64,000 nt of DNA from G963422445 sp963422445 (GTDB lineage: Bacteria; Pseudomonadota; Alphaproteobacteria; Thalassobaculales; Thalassobaculaceae). A program made the position numbers and the translations under genes. The notes below the pieces were generated by a model. It ran no database searches and had not been told where the DNA came from. It saw nothing but the letters and a program-made list of their open reading frames with translations. The DNA lies in the NCBI GenBank assembly GCA_963422445.2, contig OY729512.2:5084001-5148000 (forward strand), given 5' to 3'. Below, piece by piece: positions 44,720 to 52,998 of this stretch (position 1 is the stretch's first letter; each line of letters opens with the position of its first letter).

Positions 44720-44849
44720 AGGGGGGGGGACCTGTGCCTCGGTCCCTGGCCATGATGGACGCCCAGTGGGGAGTTTGCGCCTTGAGCGCCAGTACAGGGA
44801 CCGGAAGGCATCATGGCGGCCCGTTGGCACGACAGACCGGAGGAATGCC
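44720..44849 (+). ncRNA. Candidate IS110 bridge RNA region
   Basis: The non-coding leader contains two perfect 9-bp complementary pairs in interleaved order: CGGTCCCTG (44740-44748) with CAGGGACCG (44795-44803), and GCCATGATG (44749-44757) with CATCATGGC (44809-44817). Between them is a smaller hairpin-like part (GCGCCTTGAGCGC). Bridge RNAs of IS110-group elements are encoded in this position. The interleaving implies a pseudoknot or two alternative folds. Loop guides cannot be assigned without the element's junctions. Confidence 0.5.
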
Positions 44850-45599
44850 ATGGAAAGGCTTGAGTGCTTCGTGGGGATCGACTGGGGATCGGAGACCCAC
44901 CAAGCCGGCATCATCGACAGCGAAGGGACGATCCTGGGAGAACGGGCTTTCCGGCACGGCGGCGCCGGGCTTGCGGAGATGGCGGACTGGCTCGTCGCCA
45001 CGGCGAACGCCGAGCTGCCCGCCATCGGGGTCGCCATCGAGGGTCCGCATGGGCCTGTGGTGGAGACCCTGATGGAACGCGGCTTCGCGCTCCACTCCCT
45101 CAACCCGAAGCACCTGGACCGGTTCCGGGACCGCTTCTCGCCAGCCGGCGCCAAGGACGACCGCCGCGATGCCCGTACGCTCGGTGATGCGTTGCGAACC
45201 GACCGCCACGCGTTCCGGCACCTGGACCCGGCCGCTCCGGAGATCGTCGAGTTGCGCGAGTGGTCGCGCATCGCGAACGACCTCACCGGCGATCGGACGC
45301 GGCTCGTGAACCGGGTCCGTCAGCAGCTCTGGCGCACCTATCCGCAGCTCCTCAAGGTCGAGGGCGATCTCGCCAAGGCCTGGGTCCGTGACCTCTGGAC
45401 CCTTGCACCGACCCCCGACAAGGCGCGGCGCGTCCGCGTCAAGACCATCGCCGGTCTCCTGAAACGCCATCGGGTTCGACGCATCGAGGCCGAGACCGTG
45501 CTCGCGAGGCTTCGCGAGCCTGCCGTCTCCGTGGCCGCCGTCGCCCATATCGAGGTGGTGTTCTCGCAGATGCGCCGACGCAAGGTCAGCGACACATAA
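44850..45599 (+). pseudogene. IS110-family recombinase, C-terminal domain missing
   Basis: The frame from MERLECFVGIDWGSETHQAG encodes the N-terminal DEDD (RuvC-like) domain: Asp in GIDWGSE, Glu in GVAIEGPHGPVVE, then LNPKHLDRFRDRFSPAGAKD and DDRRDARTLGDAL with the last acidic pair. It continues through LREWSRIANDLTGDRTRLVN and ends after 249 residues, where full members have about 400 with a transposase_20 domain carrying the nucleophilic serine. That domain is absent, so the protein should be inactive. Confidence 0.82.
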
Positions 45600-45752
45600 A
45601 CATACGGTACGGAGAATGAATCTCATTGAGGTACTACGGGCGGAAACCGGATGATTCGAACGAACCTTGTATGGCAAGGCAGCAACTGGCACCATAAAAG
45701 GCGGCACGGTTTCGTTACAGTCCGAACGCCAACGAGGCTCGGAGACAAGCTC

Positions 45753-46013
45753 ATGTCGACAAAGCTCGTTTTCTGGAAATGGTTTGCGACCGGTGTCGTT
45801 CTCGTTCTTCTCAACACCGAATTCCTGCTCGGCCGGGTGCAATTCGTCTCGATCATTCTCGATGTCCTGACGATACCGGGCATCCTGTTGTCGATACCTC
45901 TGCACAATGCCCTTGCCAGCCCGATATGGGTGATCGGTGTGATGTCCTGCACAAACGGCCTAGTCTACGGTCTTGTCGCGCGATGGATAGCAAGGCGGAG
46001 AGAACGCCATTGA
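45753..46013 (+). CDS. Small membrane protein, unknown function
   Basis: Starting at MSTKLVFWKWFATGVVLVLL (an upstream ATG at 45651 is less likely), an 86-residue protein with about three hydrophobic segments (residues 8-24, 28-50, 54-75) and the basic tail ARWIARRRERH. No recognised family. It stands between a truncated IS110 and an IS5 element. Confidence 0.5.
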   Translation: MSTKLVFWKWFATGVVLVLLNTEFLLGRVQFVSIILDVLTIPGILLSIPLHNALASPIWVIGVMSCTNGLVYGLVARWIARRRERH

Positions 46014-46264
46014 TATTCGGATAATCGGCACTGCGTTGTGCCGACCGGCCTGGCAACGGACGCTGATGCGACTCCAGGACGAACCGGATGTTTTGCAAGG
46101 ACTGGTCAACTCCATTCAACGAATGACCTCAAGGCCCATCCTGGACGACGGATTGGTCACGCCGCGACCCCGACCCTGTTCAGAGTCCGTCCAGCGTCTG
46201 CAAAATCGAGATCGGCACCAAAGTGCCGAAACGGCATTCAGTTGCCCCGCGGCGCGGTGCGCTA

Positions 46265-47439
46265 GGGAAGGTCCGAACGGCCTTGGTTTTGTCGGATCGG
46301 TTTATGAGAATGTCGGGACCTTTCGGGCTTGAGGAGTGTCGTTTTCAGACCGAAGAAAGGACGTGTCGAGGGGCGAACCGTGACGGTGCCGCCCGTCATG
46401 GGCCGCCTTGCGGCGGTTCCGGGCGGATGGCCCCCGCGTGCGCCCGGCGATGAGCAGATTGGAAAACCCGCGCAGCAGAGCAATGCGCTGCGTGTTCTTC
46501 GCCAACCCCCGATAACGCACCTTGGCGTAGCCGAAGTGGCGCTTCACATATAGGAACGGATGCTCGACCTTCGCCCGCACCGACGCCTTGCGCCTCCCCG
46601 CCGCTTCCTGCGCTCCCGCCTTGTCCAGCCGCCGACGGTTCCCGGGCCTCATCGCGACCTGCCAGTCCACATCCGTGTCCCGGTTCCCCACGCGCTTGCC
46701 CACCCCCTGGTAGCCCGCGTCGCCCCACACCCGCTCCGCGCCCCCGTGCAACACCGCGTGCGCCGTGGCCATGTCCGACCCGTTCGCCGGCGTCGTCTCC
46801 AGGCTGTGCATCAGCCTCGACGCCACGTCCACACCGATATACACCTTCATCCCGAAAGACCACGGATTGCCGTTCTTCGTCTGGCGCATCTCCGGGTCCC
46901 GTGCGCCCATGCAGCTCGTCGACGACGACGGCGCGGCGATAAGCCTCGCGTCCACGATCGGTCCCGTCTTCAGGCGATGCCCCCGTGCCGCCAGATGCGC
47001 ATTGACCTCCTCGAACAACTGCGCGCCCGGACCGTGCTTCTCCAACAGCTGGCGGAAGTTCAGGATCGTCGTCTCGTCGGGCAGCGGACCCGACAGCCGC
47101 AGCCCCACGAACCGCCGCACCGACCCCACCTCGTAGAGCAGGTCCTCCATGCCAGGGTCGCTCAGGTTGTAGACCAACTGCACGCAATGCACGCGCAGCA
47201 TCACCCCAAGCGGATACGGACGGCAACCGCGACCCGCCTTCGGATAGAACGGCTCGATCCGACCTTCCAGACGGTCCCACGGGATCAGCCCGTCCATCTT
47301 CTTGAGAACCCCTCGCGCCGCGTTCGACGCTTCTTCAAGTCGTACTCCAACTCCGCAAAGCGTGCCTGTCCCATCACTCGCATACCTGCCCGTGACAACC
47401 AGACAAATCATAACAGAACCAACTTGTTCAGACCTTCCC
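46265..47439 (-). mobile_element. IS5-group element
   Basis: A 1175-bp element with ends GGGAAGGTCCGAACGGCCTT and, read back from the right, GGGAAGGTCTGAACAAGTTG, flanked by TA on both sides (target CTAG/CTAA-like, as for IS5). It inserted at the 3' end of the broken old-yellow-enzyme gene. Confidence 0.87.
46302..47376 (-). pseudogene. IS5-group transposase, N-terminal frameshift
   Basis: The main frame includes MDGLIPWDRLEGRIEPFYPK, NLSDPGMEDLLYEVGSVRRF, LPDETTILNFRQLLEKHGPG, GPIVDARLIAAPSS (first Asp), ERVWGDAGYQGVGKR (second Asp) and VRAKVEHPFLYVKRHFGYAK (Glu), the IS5 DDE set. The proper N-terminus MGQARFAELEYDLKKRRTRR is in another frame. A missing C near 47310 (GGGGTTCTCAAG) joins them wrongly. 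Apart from that single base the gene looks complete. Confidence 0.8.
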
Positions 47440-48431
47440 TAACGTGCGGATCGAGGAGATGCGGTGGGCTTTCGCCGCATTTGCGTCGAGGGCGTCAGAT
47501 CCTCGACCTGGCGAGCACGCTTTTCGAGCCAGTAGGCATAAGGGCTGGGCATCAAACCGAAGGGCGCATTGGCGTCCAGTTTCATGGCAGCGTCAGTCGG
47601 CCAGTTCGGGTTGCGCATGACCTCGCGGGCGAGTGCGATCAGGTCTGCCTGACCTTGCTGCAGGATCGCTCAGCATGATCGGCGTGAACGATAAGGCCGA
47701 CCGCCATGGTCGCGATGTCCGCCTCCCGGCGCAGTTTCTCGGCATAGGGCACCTGTATCCGTAGCCGACCGGCCCGGCACTGACGACCGGCGATCCGCGC
47801 ATGCCACCGGACGAGCAGTCGATGACATCGACACCGAGATCCTTGACGATACGGGCCAGTCGCGCACTCTCGTCCGATCCCCAGCCGGCATCGTCTTCGA
47901 CCGAAAGGTGAAGAAACAACGGTTTGTCGGCAGGCCATCGGTCGCGAACGGCTTCGACAACTGAAATCGCGAAGCGCATCCGGTTGGCATCGGACCCGCC
48001 GTAGCTGTCGGTCCGGCGATTGGCATGGGGGGACAGAAACTGGTGAATCAGATAGCCATGCGCGCCGTGGATCTCGAGGACATCAAAGCCCGCCGCATCG
48101 GCCCGTCCGGCAGCATCAGCCCAACACTGCACCAGATCCTGGATTTCCGCAATCGACAGCGCACGGGCCGACGGATCGCCCCGATCGTTCCCGTCGCTGG
48201 CGGATACCAATTCCTAATCCGCCCAGTCATCGATATCCGGGAGCGGATCGAGCGGGTGGCCACCCTCCCATGGCCGGTAACGCCGGGCCTTGCGACCGCT
48301 ATGGCCGAACTGGATGCCGGGAACCGCCCCGTGCCGGCGGATGAAATCCGAAAGCCGCCTGAAATGTTGCGGGCCGGGCGGAAACCGTGCCCGTCGCATA
48401 TCACGGTCATGGCAGCTGGAGCGATTTCTGT
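47440..48431 (-). pseudogene. Old-yellow-enzyme family NADH:flavin oxidoreductase, multiply broken
   Basis: Minus-strand reading gives FRRLSDFIRRHGAVPGIQFG then HSGRKARRYRPWEGGHPLD. An in-frame TAG at 48214-48216 follows, where tryptophan is expected, then LVSASDGNDRG and the OYE core AGFDVLEIHGAHGYLIHQFL, SPHANRRTDSYGG, and VDVIDCSSGG. Two frameshifts near 47750 and 47660 separate VPYAEKLRREADIATMAVGL and LIALAREVMRNPNWP. The 5' part is removed by the IS1182-like element at 48433; the 3' end abuts the IS5. Relatives reduce activated alkenes or open xenobiotic rings. Confidence 0.8.
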
Positions 48432-48432
48432 A

Positions 48433-49911
48433 GAACCTCTTGCAAAATTCCTGTCCCCAGGGTCCGGTGAGCCCGGATCGGTCGGTTGATCCTGGTCACC
48501 TCTGCACCTGGAGGTCGGAATCCATGGATTCGCGGTGTCTCATCAGAGATGATGAGACCAAACAGGGACCTTTGCAGACATCGGGACACGCCTCTCCGGG
48601 CCACTCTCTTCGAGAGGGCCGCGAAGGGTCGGCATGCGTTGTCGGAGCCGCGCTATGGGACGGCGAGACGTATCAACTGGTCAGCCGCCAGGGCCAGGAT
48701 GCCGACCATGAGATGGCAGGCGACCCTGGAATGTCCACGGACGCGGACATGGCGCCCGCCAAACTCATCCTTGAGGCGGGCGTTGGTCCTCTCGACACCG
48801 GACCGGATCCGGAACCGCACGGTCTCGGGATCGACATGGCCTATTGCACGCCGGGCCCGGGCCTCCCGGTCTCGCTCCTCCTTGAGGTCCTTGTCCCGGC
48901 GCGGATTGACATCGATGATCGGCACATGGCCAAGCCGTTCGCTCATCTGGTAGATCTCCCTGGCATCATAGGCCGCGTCCATGAGATCGTAGAGATTGGT
49001 CACACGCCCGGCGGTCATCATCGCCAGCGGGATCGCGACCTGGCTGTCATGGACGGATGCCGAGGTGAGGACGGTACTCAGCGGCACCCCGCAGTCTGCT
49101 GTGTCGATAGGCAGCTTGTAACCGCGCCAAGCCTCCAGGACCCCCTTGGCATTCTTCTTTGCCCCGTGATCACAGACCTTCGGCAGCGCGTCGAGCCTCT
49201 CATCGACATCCATCCCGTTCGCTTGCCGTTCGAGACGCCCAGGCTCCTTCGTCCTCTCCGCGCCCTTGCGGTTCGGCGTCCTGGCCTTCGGCTTCGGGGC
49301 CGGCGTCTCCCGGGCCTCGATGGCCGTCGGGTCCCGCGACACGTGGCCGATGAGCGCATCGCCCAGTGTCTCTGCAACCAGAGCCGCGTGCATCCTCTCC
49401 GGAAGACGGGACTGCGACCATTCGGCAAACGCCCGCGAAAACGTCGCTTCACGCGGGATCTTCGCGACACGCGACCAGCCGCACAGTCGGCGCAACGTCG
49501 GGTCCACCTTGAGCCTGTCGATCAGGTGGCGGGTCGTCGGCAGATCCCATACCGCCTTGGCGATGACGCCACGGGCCAGCGCCCGGCGATCCTCCCGGGG
49601 CCGACCCGGACCGGTCCACACCTCATCGACGAAGCCCTCCACCTTGACGAGATCGAGAGCTGTCACGAAGCGCTTGTGCGTCTCGAGGAGAGGACCGACC
49701 GCCTCGGCCAACGCAGGGAAAAGGTCCCCTTGAAATCGTTGCCAGAGATCGGATAGGGTCGAGCCAAGGGTCATCGGGGTCACCACCTCGGTATCTTGTC
49801 ATTGTGTAAACACAACATACCACAAGATGGCCCCGAAACCCAGGCCCTCGACAACAAAATCAGCCTCGACAAGGCAAAAACCGGTCGGGCCGGCAATTTT
49901 GCAAGAAGCTC
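48433..49911 (-). mobile_element. IS1182-like element, copy 2
   Basis: Ends are GAACCTCTTGCAAAATTCCT at the left and the reverse complement of GAGCTTCTTGCAAAATTGCC at the right, flanked by TGTA on both sides (48429-48432 and 49912-49915), a likely 4-bp duplication. It is uninterrupted, unlike copy 1 (27909-30582), and so defines the intact element of about 1479 bp. Confidence 0.85.
48653..49774 (-). CDS. IS1182-like transposase (IS5 superfamily)
   Basis: From MTLGSTLSDLWQRFQGDLFP, about 373 residues, collinear with the protein at 29226. It lacks a few residues of the basic linker (RTPNRKGAERTKEPG here against RTPNRKRGRPRKGEERTK there). DDE segments include LPIDTADCGVPLSTVLT, DLMDAAYDAREI and VERTNARLKDEFGGRHVRVR. 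One frame, so possibly active. Its upstream palindrome is much less perfect than in copy 1. Confidence 0.85.
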   Translation of the reverse strand: MTLGSTLSDLWQRFQGDLFPALAEAVGPLLETHKRFVTALDLVKVEGFVDEVWTGPGRPREDRRALARGVIAKAVWDLPTTRHLIDRLKVDPTLRRLCGWSRVAKIPREATFSRAFAEWSQSRLPERMHAALVAETLGDALIGHVSRDPTAIEARETPAPKPKARTPNRKGAERTKEPGRLERQANGMDVDERLDALPKVCDHGAKKNAKGVLEAWRGYKLPIDTADCGVPLSTVLTSASVHDSQVAIPLAMMTAGRVTNLYDLMDAAYDAREIYQMSERLGHVPIIDVNPRRDKDLKEERDREARARRAIGHVDPETVRFRIRSGVERTNARLKDEFGGRHVRVRGHSRVACHLMVGILALAADQLIRLAVP

Positions 49912-49978
49912 TGTAATCTTGTCCCGTCTCCCGTCCGTGTGGCATAGTAATCGTCCGAAATCGGAAACGGCGTTCAGG

Positions 49979-50904
49979 ATGCGCAGCGAAGATCGGGACA
50001 GTGCAATTCGCATGAAGGCATACGCGCATGTCCAGATGCTGGAGCGCGTCTACGGCCAGCTGACCGGCCATATGCTGGAAGAGGGATTTCAGTTCGACGG
50101 GCAAAAATTCACCTTTTGACCCGGCCGCGCGGCATTTTCAAACCGCGCCAGATGCAATCGCTGCTCTCGATCAAGACGGTCATTCCGAAACCGGGACGCA
50201 AGGTCTGGTATGACGATCAGGACCGGGTCCACAACCGGATATTCGAAAGCGACGAGAGCGTCGACTACGACTTCATGGGACAGAATCCCGACGCGGCGAC
50301 GAACCATCAGCTGCGTGAGGCGATGGACAATCGCATACCGGTCATCTACTTCATCGGCACCGCCCCTGGCCTCTATTGCGCCCTGTTTCCCGCATTCGTG
50401 ACCGCATGGGATCGCGCAGCCCTGAAGGCCTGCATCAGTTTCGTTGCCGAAGACCGGACCGGCGAAGCCGTGACCGACCCTGTTCTGGAGCGGCGCTATG
50501 CGCTCCGGGAAGTCAAGCAACGGCTGCATCAGTCAGTGTTCCGGGAAGCAGTCGTCACGGCCTATGACCGCCGCTGTGCCCTGTCTGGCCTACCCGAACC
50601 GATCCTGCTTGATGCCCCTCACATTATCCCCGATAGCGACGAACAATACGGGCAGCCCGTCGTTTCGAACGGAATCCCGTTATCGAAGCTCCATCATGCC
50701 GCCTTCGACGCCCATCTGATCGGTATCGATCCGGACTATCACCTTCATGTGTCGGAACGCCTGTGGAGTCAGCATGACGGTCCGATGCTCGAGGCCTTGA
50801 AGAGCCTGCATCACAAACGGATTCTGCTGCCGAACAATGCCAGGAACTGGCCGGATCAGGACCGGCTCGCGCGACGATTCGAAGACTTCAGGATGCTTGC
50901 GTAG
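49979..50904 (+). pseudogene. HNH endonuclease (restriction-like), one-base frameshift
   Basis: ATG 49979 starts MRSEDRDSAIRMKAYAHVQM, continues to GFQFDGQKFTF, and stops at 50117-50119. The frame beginning TTGACC at 50116 continues as PRGIFKPRQMQSLLSIKTV. One extra T in the TTTT run before 50117 would join them into one ~308-residue protein. The C-terminal HNH domain reads YDRRCALSGLPEPILLDAPH, IIPDSDEQYGQPVVSNGIPL and SKLHHAAFDAHLIG, with the metal histidines present. The middle region (NHQLREAMDNRIPVIYFIGT) is as in predicted restriction endonucleases with this architecture. Either a pseudogene or a sequencing error. Confidence 0.75.
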
Positions 50905-50999
50905 AAGGTGCTCTGGCAACAATTCGGCTCTCGTCGTGCTCTGGATGGCCGCCGTCAGGCAATCCAAGCTGCGCATTCGTCTGAATCGTTCTCTGCGGT

Positions 51000-51737
51000 T
51001 TATGCGAGCAACCGTCCGCGTCCCGACATTACATCGGTGATTCCCGCCGCGCGAGCCGCCCGCCAGAACAGCGACTGCGTGCTCGAAATGACCGGTTTGT
51101 CGATCGCCATCTCGATCGCCGGAATGGCGTCAAGTGTCGGCATGTCGCAACAACTCAGAACCACCGCGTCGACATCGTCACGCGCGCCAAGCACCGCCGC
51201 ACGTTCAGCCAGCAGCTGCGTCGGCACTCTGTTCATGTTCCGGAACTGCATCTGGGCGTCATCGACAATGATGCTCTCGTCTTCAACGACCGTGATACCA
51301 TTCGCCGCGAAAAACACCTGTTCCTTGTCATTGATGGTCTGCGGATAAGGCGTCACCAGTGCGATTCGATGGGCCCCTAACGCCGCGAGCGCCGCGATCA
51401 GGGCGCCCGCGGCCGTGACCGTCGGGCGGCCGATCTGGTCCGTCAGTCTCGCTTCGTAAACAGCAGGGTCGCCTTTTGCCGAACTGGCGGTACAGCCGTA
51501 AGCAACAACATCCGGCTCGGCCGAATTGACCTCGTCGATCACCCGCGGCAAATGCGACTCCATCTCGTCGAACGGCCTGCGGGATCTGGACGCGAAAAAC
51601 GGCATCCGCGAGGTGTGCACCGTCAGTCCGTCTGGCGCAAGGCGCCAGAATTCAGTTTCCGCGACGGTGTTCGTCGATGGCACCATCAATGCCATCCGCG
51701 CCCTTGCGCCATAGACCCGCGCCGCTTTCTCGCTCAT
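51000..51737 (-). CDS. Maleate isomerase / arylmalonate decarboxylase-like Asp/Glu racemase family
   Basis: From MSEKAARVYGARARMALMVP, about 245 residues. Family features are VPSTNTVAETEFWRLAPDG, VVAYGCTASSAKGD (first catalytic Cys), HRIALVTPYPQTINDKEQVF and AVVLSCCDMPTLDAIPAIEM (second Cys region). Maleate isomerase converts maleate to fumarate in nicotinate-type catabolism; decarboxylase relatives use one Cys. The start is set at 51737 because the longer frame overlaps the divergent MetE-like promoter. Divergent from the MetE-like gene. Confidence 0.85.
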   Translation of the reverse strand: MSEKAARVYGARARMALMVPSTNTVAETEFWRLAPDGLTVHTSRMPFFASRSRRPFDEMESHLPRVIDEVNSAEPDVVAYGCTASSAKGDPAVYEARLTDQIGRPTVTAAGALIAALAALGAHRIALVTPYPQTINDKEQVFFAANGITVVEDESIIVDDAQMQFRNMNRVPTQLLAERAAVLGARDDVDAVVLSCCDMPTLDAIPAIEMAIDKPVISSTQSLFWRAARAAGITDVMSGRGRLLA

Positions 51738-51802
51738 GATGGATCTCCGCCGTCGACTGCGTACGAACGGCACTATCAACGACGGGATGCCGTGAGGCAA
51801 TC

Positions 51803-52969
51803 ATGAAAACCAGTTCCGACCGCATTTTGACCACTCATGTCGGGAGTCTTCCGCGGGGCGAAAAGCTTGCCGATTTGCTCGTTGCACGGACGCAGGGGGA
51901 CAGCGTTGATGCTGCCGGCTTCCAGAGCACCGTCACCGAAGCCTTGCGGCATGTGGTTGCCCGGCAACTTGAGGCCGGCATCGACATCGGGAATGACGGC
52001 GAAATGCCGCGCGTCGATTTCATTTCGTACATTACCGAGCGCATGACGGGCTTCGGCCGGGGCGAAGGCCCGGACCGTAAACTTCCCCTGGACGCCACAA
52101 CGTTTCCAATATGGTTCGCCCAGCTTCAGAACAGCGGTCGGCGACGCATCAGCCCGTACGGGCTCCCGAAAGCAATTGGTCTGCTCAGCTATGACGACCT
52201 ATCCGGGGTCGAAGCCGAATGCACAGGATTCAAGACGGCGCTCGCCGGCATGGACGGATCCTTTGCCGAAACCTTCATGACAGCTGTGTCGCCGGGATTC
52301 GCGGCCACGGCGATGGTCAATCTGCATTACGACAGGTTCGAGGACTATGTGTTTGCTTTGGCCCGGGCCCTGAAACGCGAATACGATCACATCGTCAGCC
52401 ACGGATTCATCCTCCAGATCGATTCCCCGGATATGGGGATCGAGCGTTCGGGGTTTTTTCAGGATAAGAGCCTGTCCGAGTTCATTGCCGCGATGGAGAT
52501 GCATATCGCCGCGCTCAATGAGGCGATCGCCGATATCCCGCCCGACCGGGTTCGTCTGCATGCCTGCTGGGGCAACCGCGACGGCCCGCATTATCACGAT
52601 ATCGCCTGCCCAGACGTGTTGCCGGTAATGTATCAAGCCAATGTCGGCGCCTTGATGCTTCCATTTGCCAATTCGCGGCACAACCACGAGATCGAAGCCT
52701 TCCGGACCCAGCCGTTGCCGGACCATATGGCGCTGGGTGTCGGGGTCGTTGAAACGACCAACAACTATGTCGAGCACCCGAAGGTGGTTGCCGAACGTCT
52801 GATCCGCGCGGCCCGGTGCGTCGGCGACCGGAGCCGGATTCTCGCGGCAACTGACTGCGGATTTGGAACCTTCGCCGGCGACACCTTCACGGCGGAAGAT
52901 GTCGTCTGGGCCAAACTGGCCTCCCTGACCGAAGGCGCATGTCTCGCGACGGCCGACCTCTGGCACTGA
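51803..52969 (+). CDS. Cobalamin-independent methionine synthase (MetE)-like protein
   Basis: The 388-residue protein corresponds to the C-terminal catalytic half of MetE: ILTTHVGSLPRGEKLADLLV, then HGFILQIDSPDMGIERSGFF, DRVRLHACWGNRDGPHYHDI with the zinc His and Cys, and RILAATDCGFGTFAG with the second zinc Cys. Stand-alone members of this length act as methyltransferases on other thiols or with corrinoid partners. It is not a full MetE (about 750 residues), so I give no symbol. Divergent from the maleate-isomerase-like gene. Confidence 0.87.
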   Translation: MKTSSDRILTTHVGSLPRGEKLADLLVARTQGDSVDAAGFQSTVTEALRHVVARQLEAGIDIGNDGEMPRVDFISYITERMTGFGRGEGPDRKLPLDATTFPIWFAQLQNSGRRRISPYGLPKAIGLLSYDDLSGVEAECTGFKTALAGMDGSFAETFMTAVSPGFAATAMVNLHYDRFEDYVFALARALKREYDHIVSHGFILQIDSPDMGIERSGFFQDKSLSEFIAAMEMHIAALNEAIADIPPDRVRLHACWGNRDGPHYHDIACPDVLPVMYQANVGALMLPFANSRHNHEIEAFRTQPLPDHMALGVGVVETTNNYVEHPKVVAERLIRAARCVGDRSRILAATDCGFGTFAGDTFTAEDVVWAKLASLTEGACLATADLWH

Positions 52970-52998
52970 CCGCATGGACGTTCGGACAACTGTCCGGT

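Larger units (their letters stand above)
44711..45599 (+). mobile_element. IS110-family element, 3' truncated
   Basis: A G-rich leader (44720-44849) precedes the recombinase gene, as in IS110-group elements where the bridge RNA is encoded upstream of the CDS. The coding region ends early and I see no IS110 C-terminal domain downstream, so the right part is lost. Confidence 0.75.

Noticed and set aside
42203..45286. A 1027-codon open frame on the minus strand
   Set aside because: It lies antisense to the DruA-IS4 and IS110 coding regions and crosses their boundaries. GC-rich codon use leaves the antisense frame open. Only its last ~60 residues (IS427 remnant) are real.
25054..48216. UGA/UAG recoded as tryptophan or a special amino acid
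   Set aside because: Both codons are normal stops in intact genes here, and the affected genes carry other lesions.
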